Program-made: the position numbers and the translations under genes | The notes under the pieces: generated by a model | Told to the model about the DNA's origin: nothing | The model's input: only the letters and a program-made list of their open reading frames with translations | Databases searched by the model: none | Source: Dysidea avara | Lineage: Eukaryota; Porifera; Demospongiae; Dictyoceratida; Dysideidae | Length of the DNA stretch: 64,000 nt | Direction of reading: 5' to 3' | Assembly (NCBI RefSeq): GCF_963678975.1 | Contig: NC_089274.1 | Location: 48,018,075-48,082,074, forward strand | Part shown: positions 33,289 through 46,500 of the stretch, one piece after another | Layout of the letters: each line of letters opens with the position of its first letter | Numbering within the stretch: the first letter of the stretch is position 1

Positions 33289-33825
33289 ATAATTGCCTTT
33301 GATGCTGAGGCAGCTACAAAATATCAGTTCCCTTTGATTATTTATATAGAGATGCTTAAAGTTTTGCATTGTGGGTTTGAATTAGAGTTGCTTAAAATTT
33401 TGCATTGTGGGTTTGAGTTAAACATGTTGATTTAGTTAGGGGCATTGTTGTGAAGTAAAAAGAACTGAGTGAGTCAGCATTGCATAGTTCAGTTACTAAG
33501 CATCACTAAATAATCATTTTTGCAATGTGGGGATTGTTTTTCTACAAAGTACATTTCAACTGCATGAAAGATGCCTCAAACATTCACAACCTATATGTCT
33601 AAGTGTTTATTTTAGCACCTTAGGTAACTTTATTCATCCACAAAGTGGTTATTTGGTTTAAAATGGTATCACTACAACCAGTGAAACCCACAATCATTTC
33701 TTTTTTGTGCCCACAATTTTAACCCACAATCGATTTTTGCAAACCTCTGTATAAAAGTAATGTGGTGAATGCAGGTTTGTCTTCTTTCACCTATTAGGTA
33801 AGCATCCCAGAGTGGTATATTACTT

Positions 33826-33932
33826 ATACCATGGTCACTCGGGATTTACCTGATATATATGCCCTTGCCCTCGGGCCTGTGGCCCTCGGGCTTGGGCATA
33901 TATATCAGGCAAATCCCTTGTGGCCATTGTAT
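33826..33932. repeat. 107-bp palindrome
   Basis: The arms share GATATATATGCCC and CCCTCGGGCC with their complements around a 3-base centre. The flanking TTATACCATGG and CCATTGTATAA also pair. It is non-coding. Confidence 0.8.
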
Positions 33933-34570
33933 AACTATTAAATATCATGCCTGTAGCTTGCCAGATTTATGTCTGTGTAGGTTCGTTAAATGAAAAAGTG
34001 GACCTATTTGTGTGATGTAATGAAGGTATACAGCACACCCAGCATGCTGAAGCTAGGGGGCCTGTGGACACACCCCAAAGAAAACTTAATTTTAAAATAA
34101 TAATTACTAAAAGGTGGCATTTAAGTCACTACAAAGTTTAGGTTGGGCTAAAATGTTGGGCTTTTATAATAAATTTGTCAAAGAGTCTGCAACTTGGAAA
34201 TTGAAATTTCATAAAGATTGTAAGGTTAATTATAAATGTAATTATAATACAATAATTCGATAAAATATTAAAATTAATATGTAACCTCAAGTCGCACTGT
34301 ATAATAGTGGCTGGTTGTGCATGCATATAAATACCATGTGTATTATGGCATCTCATATCAGTTACCACAAAAGCAGACAATTGGTAAATCCTTGAGGATG
34401 AGACTGCTGTGAAGGCGGGCAGCTTTTTGGGCCACATGACACACTACCATGTGTCTTGATCACAACAGACAGGGTTCTCTGTGGATTATTAATAAAGGAA
34501 GTATTATGTACATGTGCAGTTTACAAATGGAAGGATGACATGAATTCATGGAATTGTTTATGGTTAATCT
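33933..34570. other. 3' flank of gene D
   Basis: No exon. A composite-element terminus (CACTACCATGTGTCTTGAT) ends at 34,460, an isolated end about 110 bases downstream of the gene D stop. Confidence 0.4.
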
Positions 34571-37500
34571 CTATAAATCATTGTCATTACTCAATTGTTG
34601 TCCAATTCTCTCAACTAGTGCAGTAAATATTGGTCTGTCCTCTGGTGTAAAGCTCCAACAGCTTTGCATTACTTTATACCTGTGAAGAAGACTTGATATC
34701 TGTCACATAAACAGACATCACTGCTTACATTTCATCTGAGCTTAAAGGTGGTTTGTCCAGCACTTTACCACTCTTCAAGTATGTTGTCATCTCAGAAGCA
34801 TCAACTGATGGATATGGTTGCAGTCCAAGAGTAAATACTTCCCAACAAGTTACCCCAAGGGACCACTACATGAAAACATGTACACAATCAACAAAAGTAG
34901 CTGCTACACTTCACATAGCATACTACATAGCACATGTATACACATTCAATTGGTACAATATGAGTTTTCACTATTTCAGAATGACTCTACTAATAAAAGC
35001 ATATGCATGCCTAAATATATTTGGAAGATATACATAGCTGATTGTTGGTAAATTTACTACAAACAAGCATAAACGTAGTTTTGCAATCTATAGGGATCAT
35101 TACTCTAAAGTGATCAGTTTTCAGACTTTTCCTGTGGGGTATACCCACACTTCCTCCCCCTTGATATGTTACACCTTTAATTATGCTACAAAAGTTAGCA
35201 AATAAACTGGAAGCCAGCTAATCAGTCTTATTGTGCAATTTAATTACTACTAGCTTGTAATCATAATTATAATACAGCCGTACTGTATAGTAGGGATTAG
35301 GAAGATTTGCACTTTTCTATGAAAATACATTGACCAGAAGCCAGCATTCTAATACCTTCACAGTGCCTTGGTAGTATTGGTTATAGGTACAATTAAGCCA
35401 GAAAATGCTTCCTGTGCATCCCAGAACATTTCAATAAATTGCTATGAATTTTTAACTCCCAAATACATATAATGCACTGTACTGGCTTGATTTTATACTG
35501 ATAGAAGCCAATTCAGCTCAACAGGTGCCTTTTGGCATATTGCAATTTATACAATGCATGTGTCATCATCTACTTGGCCTTGTCCTCCTTTGTGTCCCAT
35601 TTCTTATCGGTGATATATAGTCAAGTTGTCAATTCACTGTAGTGTATCATGGATATAATTATGCATCCTACTATAATGGATATAATTTGCAATTTTTACA
35701 CCACACCTCCAACAGTCAAAGTAAGCATGTTGGTTGCAGGCTAGATTCGTGTATCTGTCTCCATGTCTTGGACTGTGGATTGAGCAACAGGCAGAACATA
35801 GCTGAAAACTACGTAAAACAGCTAAATAAAGGGATCATCACCTGAAGTGCAAATTTTTATTCCATAGTCCATACTGTAGCCATGTTGGTTTATTATTAAT
35901 AATGTGAGCTACAATTCAAATCAGATTTGCACTACACATGGTAATTACTCTTACTTAAGCACCGTTTATTGTAAAGATACCTACAAGCTTGTAAAAATAT
36001 CAATATTTCCTTAAACTTTTTTATTCTAACAGTTGCACGGATGTAGCGTACAGTGATGCATAATTTAATTGGCCCTGGTTCATGTACATACATGATGGGA
36101 ACAAAAAAATGCACTTAAAGAAGAACATTTAATTTGCAGCATATGATGAAGAATTGTATTATATTATACTTACTACATCGGTTTTTGTAGTAAATATTCT
36201 GTCCAACAGTGCCTCAGGTGCTAGCCATTTCACTGGCAAAAGAGCAGGAGGATCCAGCCTGTAGTAGTCTGATACATAAATGTCACAAGAGAACCCAAAA
36301 TCTGCAACTTTAGCTACCATATGTTCATCCAACGTACAAAAATAAAATGCACTAACATACAAGGTCCATCCCCCCCCCCCCCCCCCATAAGGGAGCTAAG
36401 TGTGAGCCCAGCCTGCTTGCTCATATGCCACTTAACCACCCCCGAGTTCTTACTGCAGGCATGCCGGGCTCCTTGCACCTGACCCTAAAGGAGGGAAGGG
36501 GATATTTGTTCTTCCATCACAAGCACATGTACATTTATATCTACATTACATACATACCATACATTTATTTGTGTATTTGCATGGAGTAATTAATTATTAA
36601 TTACCAGCATGCTTACTCACACTCATGTGGTGCTGTCTGGTGTTTGCTAGCCTGCTATGCTAACTTTGGGGGGGGTGACAAAGAGCAACTGAGGAATCAT
36701 TGGGCAGGATCACTTAATTCATTTGGCTGTGCAGTTGACCACATGTGTTATGGATTATAAATAAAATTCAATTAATTTTATTGTTTAGCAAGCAGCAAGA
36801 ACCTACATGTGTATGTCAGCATATACAGGATTCATAAAACAGACATGCAGAGCAATGATAGCAGCTGCAGTGGGAACCCACAAGTGTACAACAGTTATGT
36901 GGTGTAGGTAAAGCAATCATGCAAAGAGCAATAGTTACAGAAGCAGCAGCAATGGGAACCCTCAAGTGTACAACAGCATATGTGGGATAGGTAACACAGT
37001 GATGCAAAACAATAATAGCAGTGGTAGCAGTGATGGAAATGTGGAAATGTACAGTAAGTACAAAACTAAGCAGAGAAGCAGCCATGCGGTGAAATTTATT
37101 GCAGAGCCCAACTGTGATACATGCTCACATGATATTGCATTCTTAGTTAATTATGGTAACATAGACCACGGCATCTTTAAAGTAGGTACCGAACTTAATT
37201 TAATGCCTTAGTAAGCAATAGTTTGCACCCAATTTTCCCCCAGATTTTTAGTTAATTATTGAGTTTGTCACTGCCCCTTGTCAATGTGATACATATCAAA
37301 GGTTTAATGTCAGTGCGGACATATACATACTAATTGGCACACTACTATATTACCCAACCATTTATATTAGCGTAATGTTGAACAACGTGTAATCATACAC
37401 ATAATAATTATTATTTGTAGTATTTGTTCTGGGTACCATTTGTTGATGGCCCAACATGCAAGGCTCTTAGTTCTGTAAGAAGGCAATTCTATTGTAGCAG

Positions 37501-40500
37501 TGGCTAAAGCAGCAGTTGCAGAAGTGATGAGTTGTGAATAGTCCTGTCCTAGCCAAAGAGGAGGGTTATAACAGATTATGTAGGATTACTACATTGCTTG
37601 GGTGGGTGCTGTGTACATAGCTGAAACGCATAGTGTATTATACAGTAAGTACATGGTTTTACACCTGCAGTAATTGTTGCCCAAATTTTTGAAGTACATC
37701 GTACTAAAACATAACTAAAGTAACTAAAGATAGGTGACACAGTCAGCAGCAGTGTCTCAACAAATTTTTACGACACAAAGCTATTAATGCCATTATGTCA
37801 TGCCATGCAAGTATTAGCCATAACTGAATGTTTAAATAATTGACTTTGTAATCCAAGTTACAGAATGCAGATATTCTATTCTTGTACAGAATGCTTGAAC
37901 TGTCCTCCCCAGAATATCATCCAAAACCAGTCTAGCATCATGACAGCTTCGCATTAGTTAGGCATAAACATACTTCCAAAAAGTATCATTGGTATAAAAC
38001 TGTAATGACTAACTGATGCCTTCACCCAATCATAATTCAACTATAGTTATGGCTATAAGCTTGAATTCCTCACTGTTCAAAGTCACTTAGGCATGAGATA
38101 TGCCTTTTCATCAACTACAGTGTATGCATCATTTTTGTCCTCCTTTGTGTCCCATTTCTTTCTCTACTACAGTGTAGGTGTTGATTCACTTGGAATGTAT
38201 TATGGCTTCTATCAATTATCTGTAATTTCTGTAGTGAGTTTATTGATCACAGAGGTACTTTTGGTACTGTTCTTTGTTTATATAAAATGGTTATGTCATA
38301 TTTCTGTGCATAGGTTTCATCATATCAAGGTTATAATGTCTGCTGGCACCATTCTTTCCCTTGCTGCAGCATCGCCAGTAATATGTTGTTATAAAAAGTA
38401 CAATAAACAAACAAATGTAAGGAAAAAGTTTGCATTTGAGTATGAATAAAAAGCAATGAAACGAAGAGGTCATCTGCACCTGCAACTATACTAATGGACA
38501 TTTAATCCCCACTTCAGACTATTCTTAGATAGGCTGAAGTAGATTGAATATCCACTAGTATTGCTGCAGATGTAAATGAGCTCCTTGTTTCATTGCTTTT
38601 TATTTCTACTATCCCAACACTTTTTAAAAATTTTTCCTTACACTTATATTTACACAATACTAAGTTATATAACATACACACAGTTCCCAGCAGCTAGATC
38701 TCGATGTACATAGTATAGTGATGAAAGGTATTGCATTCCTTTAGCAACATCCAGACACATTTGAGTAAGTTGATGCTGGCTGAGATCCTAATAAAAATAA
38801 AATAAATTGTCACAGCTTTTATCATATTCCACCATACAAAAGACTAAGAATTCTACCCTACAATTAATCAGAATTAATTGTGCTTAGTTGACAAACCATA
38901 ACATTGCATACCCTATAATTAGATCTTAACTGTTGATGTTGTTGGTTTCTTGAAGGATGTCGCAAAGTGTTGTACCATAAACAGCAAAAGTTTAGCATGG
39001 CTAATCAAAGGAAATTTGCCAAACTTTACTAGCTAGTTTATATCTAATCAAAAACAGCCAAGCTGTAAAAAAAGGTGCGGCCCCCAAAAAGGCCATGGTG
39101 AAAAAAGATGTGAAATCCAAGGTGGCGGCCAAGAAATGGCTGTGATGGTAGGTTAATGGTTACATTTTAATAACGACAATTCAGGTGAATTTGGTGCCAA
39201 GACCAAGCGGCACAAAATTCACCTGAATTGTCGTTATTAAAATGTAACCATTAACCTACCATCACAGCCATTTCTTGGCCGCCACCTTGGATTTCACATC
39301 TTTTTTCACCATGGCCTTTTTGGGGGCCGCACCTTTTTTTACAGCTTGGCTGTTTTTGATTAGATATCACTTCTTTTTGTATTTGTATACTGCAAAGCCG
39401 GCCTATGGCTGGCTTTGGGGCTTTTTTAACCCATGTGTTTTTTTCTTTACCACAGGAAGAAGAAAAGAACTTAAAGAAGATTTTTAATGCTTCAATTGTT
39501 TTTGATTTTATTAGTAATTATACAAATTATATACATATGTTTATTACATGCCCATTATTCCCCACAGGATATTTTTTTGCAGTTGATCTCTCTACTGGGT
39601 GACTTGAAATGTAGCTGAACTATATACAGGATGGTTTCTTTGTAGCTGAACTCTCTACAAGGTGACCTCTTCTAGCTGGTCTCTCTACAGGGTGATTTGT
39701 TTCTAGCTGAACTCTCTACAGGTGATTTGTTTGCAGCTAAACTCTCTACATGGTGGTTTGTTTGTAGCAGAACTCTCTACATGATGGTTTCTTTGTAGCT
39801 GAACTCTCCATAAGGTGACTTCGTCTAGCTGAACTCTCTACAGGGTGATTTGTTTGCAGCTGAACTCTCTACATGATGGTTCCTTTGTAGCTGAACTCTC
39901 TACAAGGTGACTTTGTCCAGCTGATCTCTCTACGGGGTGATTTGTTTCTAGCTGAACTCTCTGCAGGTGATTTGTTTGCAGCTGAACTCTCTACATGATG
40001 GTTCCTTTGTAGCTGAACTCTCTACAAGGTGACTTTGTCCAGCTGATCTCTCTACGGGGTGATTTGTTTCTAGCTGAACTCTCTGCAGGTGATTTGTTTG
40101 CAGCTAAATTCTCTACATGGTGGTTTCTTTGTAGCTGAACTCCCTACATGATGGTTTCTTTGTAGCTGAACTCTCTACAAGGTAACTTCTTCTCTACAGG
40201 GTGATTTGTTGTAGTTGAATTCTCTACAAGGTGGTTTGTTTGAGGCTGAACTCTCTACATGGCGGTTTCTTTGTAGCTGAACTCTCTACAGAGTGATTTG
40301 TTTGCAGCTGAACTCTCTACATAATGGTTTCTTTGTAACTGAACACTCTACAAGGTGACTTCTTCTAGCTGATCTTTCTACAGGGTGAATTGTTGTAGCT
40401 GAACTATCTATAAGGTAACTTCTTCTAGCTGATCTCTCTACAGGGTGATTTGTTTGTAACTGAACTCTCTGCATGATGGTTTCTTTGTAGCTGAACTCTC

Positions 40501-43500
40501 TTCAAGGTGACTTCTTCTAGCTGATCCCTCTACAGGGGGATTTACTTGTAGCTGAACTCTCTACAAGTGATTTATTTGCAGCTGAACTCTTTATGTGGTG
40601 GTTTCTTTGTAGCTGAACTCTCTACAAGGTGACCTCTTTTAGCTGATCTCTCTACAGGGTGATTTGTTTCTAGCTGAACTCTCTACAGGTAATTTTTTGC
40701 AGCTAAACACTCTACATGGTGGTTTCTTTGTAGCTGAACTCTGTACATGATGGTTTCTTTGTAGCTGAACTCTTTACAAGGTGACTTCTTCTAGATGAAC
40801 TCTCTATGGGGTAATTTCTTTGTAGCTGAACTCTCTATATGATGGTTTCTTTGTAACTGAACTCTCTACAAGGTAACTTCTTCTAGCTGATCTTTCTACT
40901 GGGTGATTTGTTTGCAGCTGAAATCTCTACATGGTGGTTTCTTTGTTGCTGAACTCTCTACAAGGTGAATTCTTCTACCTGATCTCTCTACAGGGTAATT
41001 TGTTTGTAACTGAACTCTGTACAAGTGCATTTTTGTGGGTGATCTCACTGCAGGTTGATTTGTTTGCAGCTGAACTCACTAAAGGGTGATTTTGCTTGTA
41101 GCTGAACTCCTTGCATTGTGTCTAGTTTCTAGCTGATCTCTCTACAGGGTGATTTGTTTGTAGCTGATCTCTCTACAAGTTTAATTGTGTGTAGCTGATC
41201 TCTCTGCAGGTTGATTAATTTGTAGCCGATCTCTCTACAAGGTAATTTGTTTGTAACTGAACTGTCTATAAGGTGATTTATTTGTAGCTGATCTCTCTGC
41301 AGGTTGATTTGTTTTAGCTGAACTCTCTACAGGGTGATTTACTTGTAGCTGAACCCCTTACATTGTGTCTAGTTTCTAGCTGATCTCTCTACAGGGTGAT
41401 TTGTGTGTGGCTGATCTTTCTACAGGTTGATTTGTTTGTAGACGATCTCTCTACAAGGTAATTTGTTTGTAGCTGAACTCTGTACAAGGTGCTTTTTTGT
41501 AGGTGATCTCACTGCAGGTTGATTGTTTTGTAGCTGAACTCACTAAAGGGTGATTTGCTTGTAGCTGAACTCCTTACATTGTGTCTAGTTTCTAGCTGAT
41601 CTCTCTACAGGGTGATTTGTTTGTAGCTAATCTCTCTACAAGTTGATTTGAGTGTAGCTGATCTCTCTGCAGGTTGATTAATTTGTAGCCGATCTCTCTA
41701 CAAGGTAATTTGTTTGTAGCTGAACTCTCTATAAGGTGATTCGTTTGCAGCTGAACTCTCTACATGGTGGTTTCTTTGTTGCTGAACTCTCTACAGGGTG
41801 TTTTGCTTGTAGCTGAACTCTCTACAGGGTGATTTGTTTCTAGCTGATCTCTCTACAGGGTGATTTTTGTAGCTGACCTCTCTTCAGGGTGATTTTTTTC
41901 TAGCTGATTGCTCTACAGGTTGATTTGTTTGTAGATGAACTCTCTAAAGGGTAATTTGCTTGTAGCTGAACTCCTTACTTTGTGTCTAGTTTGTAGCTGA
42001 TCTCTCTACAGGGTGATTTGTTTGTAGCTGATCTCTATACAAGTTGATTTGTGTGTAGCTGATCTCTCTGCAGGGTTATTTGTTTGTAGTTGATCTCTCT
42101 ACAAGGTAATTTGTTTGTAGCTGAGCTATCTATATGGTGATTTGTATGTAGCTGATCTCTCTGCAGATTGATTTGTTTTAGCTGAACTCTCTACAGGGTG
42201 ATTTGTTTCTAGCTTATCTCTCTACAGGTTGATTTGTGTGTAACTGATCTCTCTACAAGCTGATTTGTTTGTAGCTGATCACTCTGCAGGTTGATTTGTT
42301 TCTAGATGATCTCTCTACAGGTTGATTTGTTTGTAGCTGAGCTCTCTGCAAAGTGTTTTGTTTGTAGTTGATCTCTCTACAAGGTGATTTTTTGTAACTG
42401 ACCTCTCTTCAGGGTGATTTGTTTCTAGCTGATATCTCTACAGGGTGATTTTTTGTAACTGACCTCTCTTCAGGGTGATTTGTTTCTAGCTGATTGCTCT
42501 ACAGGTTGGTTTGTTTGTAGCTGAACTCTCTACAGGGTGATTTGCTTGTAGTTGAACTCCTTACATTGTGTCTAGTTTGTAGCTGATCTCTCTACAGGGT
42601 GATTTGTTTGTAGCTGATCTCTATACAAGTTGAATTGTGTATAGCTGATCTCTCTGCAGGTTGATTTGTTTGTAGCCGATCTCTCTACAAGGTAATTTGT
42701 TTGTAGCTGAACTATCTAAAAGGTGATTTGTTTGTAGCTGATCTCTCTGCAGGTTGATTTGTTTTAGCTGAACTCTCTACAGGGTGATTTATTTGTAGCT
42801 GAACTCCTTACATTGTGTGTAGTTTGTAGCTGATGTCTCTACAGGGTGATTTTTTTGTAGCTGAACTCTCTACAGGGTGATTGCTTGTAGCTGAACTCCT
42901 TACATTGTGTCTAGTTTCTAGCTGATGTCTCTACAGGGTGATTTTTTGTAGCTGAATTCTCTACAGGGTGATTTGTTTCTAGCTTATCTCTCTACAGGTA
43001 GATTTGTTCATTGCTGATTGCTCTAAAGGTTGATTTGTTGCAGCTGAACACCCTGCAAAGTGTTTTGTTTGTAGCTGATCACTCTAAAGGGTACTTTGTT
43101 TGTAGCTGAACTCTCTCCACAGTGACTTGTGTGTAGCTGAATTCTGTGTAACTGAATTCTCTAGAGAGTGACTTAATTGTAGCTGAATTCTCTACACAGT
43201 GCATGACTTGTTTATAGCTGAACTTTCTTCAGTGTGACTTGTAATGTTCTGAATCTCTATAGTGATATATTTGCATAACTCTCCACATGGTGACTGTCTT
43301 CTTGCTGAACTGTCTATAAGATTAACTGTTTGCAGCTGAACTCCCTACAGAATAACTTGTGATGTAATAAAATTCTATAATGGAATAAATAAATTAGCCG
43401 AATGCTCTATTAGGGTGACTGTTCTATTAGAGTATCTCGATCTCGCATTTGCTACACGGAGTTGGCTTTCGAATCATAACTCAGTGGTTTGTAATCCGAT

Positions 43501-46500
43501 TCTTCTGTACTACTGCAAGGACTTTCTATGAAGATTATTCCAGCTATACACCGATTTTCAGCTCATTGCTCTAAGCGGTTTGCCTAGTAGGCGTGAAAAC
43601 TAATACTTTTTTATTCATAAAAATCGATCGCGTAATTGTGACACAGATTGGGTTTTGTGTCATATCTCCGTGGTCTTTATCTCGATTCCTTTCAAACCAC
43701 CAAAAGGCACTCCTACGATGGTTACTCCATCTACATAGCAATTTTCAGCTCATTCCATGAAGCGGTTTACCCTGTAGGCGTGACAACAAATCGATCTTGT
43801 TTTACGCGAATAATCGGTCATAACTCCTGAACCATTCATCGGATTTGTACCAAATTTGATGCTAGGATTCGCCTTTGGACTCCCTTTCTGTGTGCCAAAT
43901 TTCAAGGCGATCGGAGTACGCGTTTGCTTGTTATAGCAATTTTTGCAAGTGTGCGAAAAGACGAAGAAGAAGAAGTAGAAAAAAACGAAGAAAAAAAAAC
44001 GAAACTTTGGCAGCTCGTATCTCGGAAATGGCTGGAGCGATTTCCTTCAAATTTGGAATGTAGACTCCCTTGGCTGGCGGGCAACTGTGTAGCAAATTTG
44101 GTTCCAATCAGATAAGTGATCACCGAGATACAAATGTGTGAAAATGACGTTTTCGTTCTTCCTGTCAATATACTCACGGGTGTGGCGCGCCAGCTTCTTG
44201 GGCCGCACGACACACTACCGTGTGTCTTGATGGTTTAATATTAGTTGTGTATAGAATTCGCCAAACTTCTATCTGCCAACTTACTTGGTATACTGATTCA
44301 GCAAACTTTATAGTCACATTAAACTTTTGTTATTTACACACAGTAACAGAATGTTAAAACTAAGCTTTCTCATTTGTTGTGTGCGTGCGCGTGCGCGTGC
44401 GTGCGTGCGAGTGAGCGTGTGCGTGCGTGCGTGCGTGCGTGCGTTCGCGTGAGCGTGTGCGTGTGCGTATGTGTGTGTGTGCGTGTGTGTGGAGGAAGGA
44501 GGTGGGGGGTGAATATCAGGCGTGGTTCTAAAGGAGTTTCACCGGTTTCTGGAAAATACAGTGGATCCTCACTAATCCGAACAGCTCTGTTCTCAAGTTG
44601 AGAAAAGTCTGTTCAGATTAGTGAATTCGTTCGGATTAGTGAACCATTGATTATATACAAAGCAGCTCAACTACTCTAATATAACACACACTAGTTGACA
44701 AAATACTCTAATAGAACAGTCACTTCTACTGTTCGGATTAGTGAGCATTCGGATTACTGGAGTTCAGATTAGTGAGGATCCACTGTAGTCAGCTTTTTTA
44801 AATCAAAAAAATAATTAAAACAGCAAGTGAAATTTAAATCTAAAACGATGTGTATATTACTAATTTCTAATCATCAAACTACATGAGCTGCTTCTCTCCA
44901 GCACAAGATTACTTTTTCCGAGCCTTGAATGTGTTCAGTGTCTCTAAAAATTAAGCTATGTGACTTCTGCAACTCTTCAATAGTGCATCAAATCTTTTTG
45001 TATAGACTCAGAGTGGTAAGACTTAACTGTGAAACGATTTATTAGTGTGTTTTTGTTCTACTTAGCTAAAAGAGCTGTAATCAAAATGTCTCAGAATGGC
45101 CCCACCCCTGATTGGCTTTTCTGCTTTTGAGATGGAAAACTGTCAGCAAATTGTCTAGAACAGCTCATAGTGAACATTCACCAACAAGGTGAGTACTGTA
45201 CAAGGAACAAAAATGAATGATCATACAACTGTAAAATGGGGTCACAAATACTCATATTGCAGAGAGTGCACATACTAATTAGTATCATATAATACAGTAG
45301 TTGCTCAAGAAGCCAGTTCAGATACTGCTCAAACAATGCAATAATCATGTATACATAATATTAATGCTTAATGTTTCCATGATGTTTTCATAATAAGGAT
45401 GGAATTACATGCCAGGTAAGGCTGTCTACATAACAAGTTTGAGCAAAATAATTACAGTCAGTTCCAATGACTAAAAGCTTTCTTCACTTTGTCACCTACA
45501 CACTTTACAAAAATGTAACATAGTCAAATTATCACTCTCAAGAGCATATGTATAGTTTGCTACCAATATTGGTGAAAACTTGGTAACTGAAGCTTAACAA
45601 CTGCATGTATTTAGCATCTTAGAGATAGCACAACAACACACACTTGGTCTGAGTGCATACACTCTGTACCAGTTTCCTTTAACTAATAGCACCATTATAT
45701 TTTGCACTCCCTAGAAATAATCCAATTGCTTGATCAAATACTTTACGGCAATGAATTGATTGTGCCAACTTGCTAGTGGAAGGCTCACGATGCAAAATAT
45801 ATGGAATCCAGAAAACACTGCTTGGTGTGGGTTTAGAGCATGAACCAACTTGCAATTTATATATAACAAAATCAATCTACTGGGTGTAGGTGTAGAATAT
45901 GAACCAGTGTGCTTATAGAATGAACTATATGTAGTGACATCAAATTAATCATTTCACAGTTCATTAAAGAGCTTGCCAGGTTTAAGACCTTGCAAGACTA
46001 TATAGTTATTCCCCCTCAATTGCTTTATCCAGTTATTCACTGTACCATGATACAATGTTTATTGCCCCTCAATTGCTTTATCCAGTTATTCACTGTACCA
46101 TGATACAATGTTTATTACCTTCCCAACTATTTTGCCCGTTCCATACCCACAACAGTAATGTCCAGTAGATATTTGCATGAGTGTTTAATATTTTGATTTT
46201 GTGGGAAATGTTAGTATTTTTAAAGTAGACAATGATATGTGTACAGAAAGGATGGGGTGTCTATATAGCTGAGCAACTATTATGTGGGAAATGTTATGTG
46301 GTTAGCATTTTTAAAGTAGACAATGATAAGTGTTCAAGAAGGATGGAGTGTCTGAGCAACTATTAGGCATCCTGTGCTTGTACATTATACTAAGCATCCT
46401 GTACTTGTACATTATACAGATCGGTATAATATTTTGTAGTACGCAGGTGATAGCGTGGTCCATTACATCCTGGGTGTGTGCACTGTACTACAGCCACTGT

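Larger units (their letters stand above)
39043..44231 (+). mobile_element. Composite satellite element, copy 1 (5.2 kb), in a gene D intron
   Basis: Three parts in order. First, a palindromic head, 39,043-39,366, followed by GTATTTGTATAC and AAGCCGGCCTATGGCTGGCT. Second, a satellite array, about 39,590-43,390. Third, a conserved tail, 43,390-44,231, with the shared TE motif, GGTTTGCCTAGTAGGCGT, GCAAGTGTGCGAAAAG, CTTCCTGTCAATATACTCAC and the terminal hairpin GACACACTACCGTGTGTC plus TTGAT. Copy 2 at 48,286-51,763 has the same order. There is no protein-coding region and no clear target duplication. A hairpin near the end and the lack of duplication would fit a non-autonomous Helitron/Helentron-like element, but CTRR is not seen. 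Confidence 0.7.

Noticed and set aside
38093-38449. 118-codon hydrophobic plus frame
   Set aside because: It sits in an intron of gene D, its first part resembles a repeat seen at 35.56 kb, and there is no family resemblance.
44374-44601. Cys/Arg/Val-rich reading frame
   Set aside because: Translation of the GTGC microsatellite.
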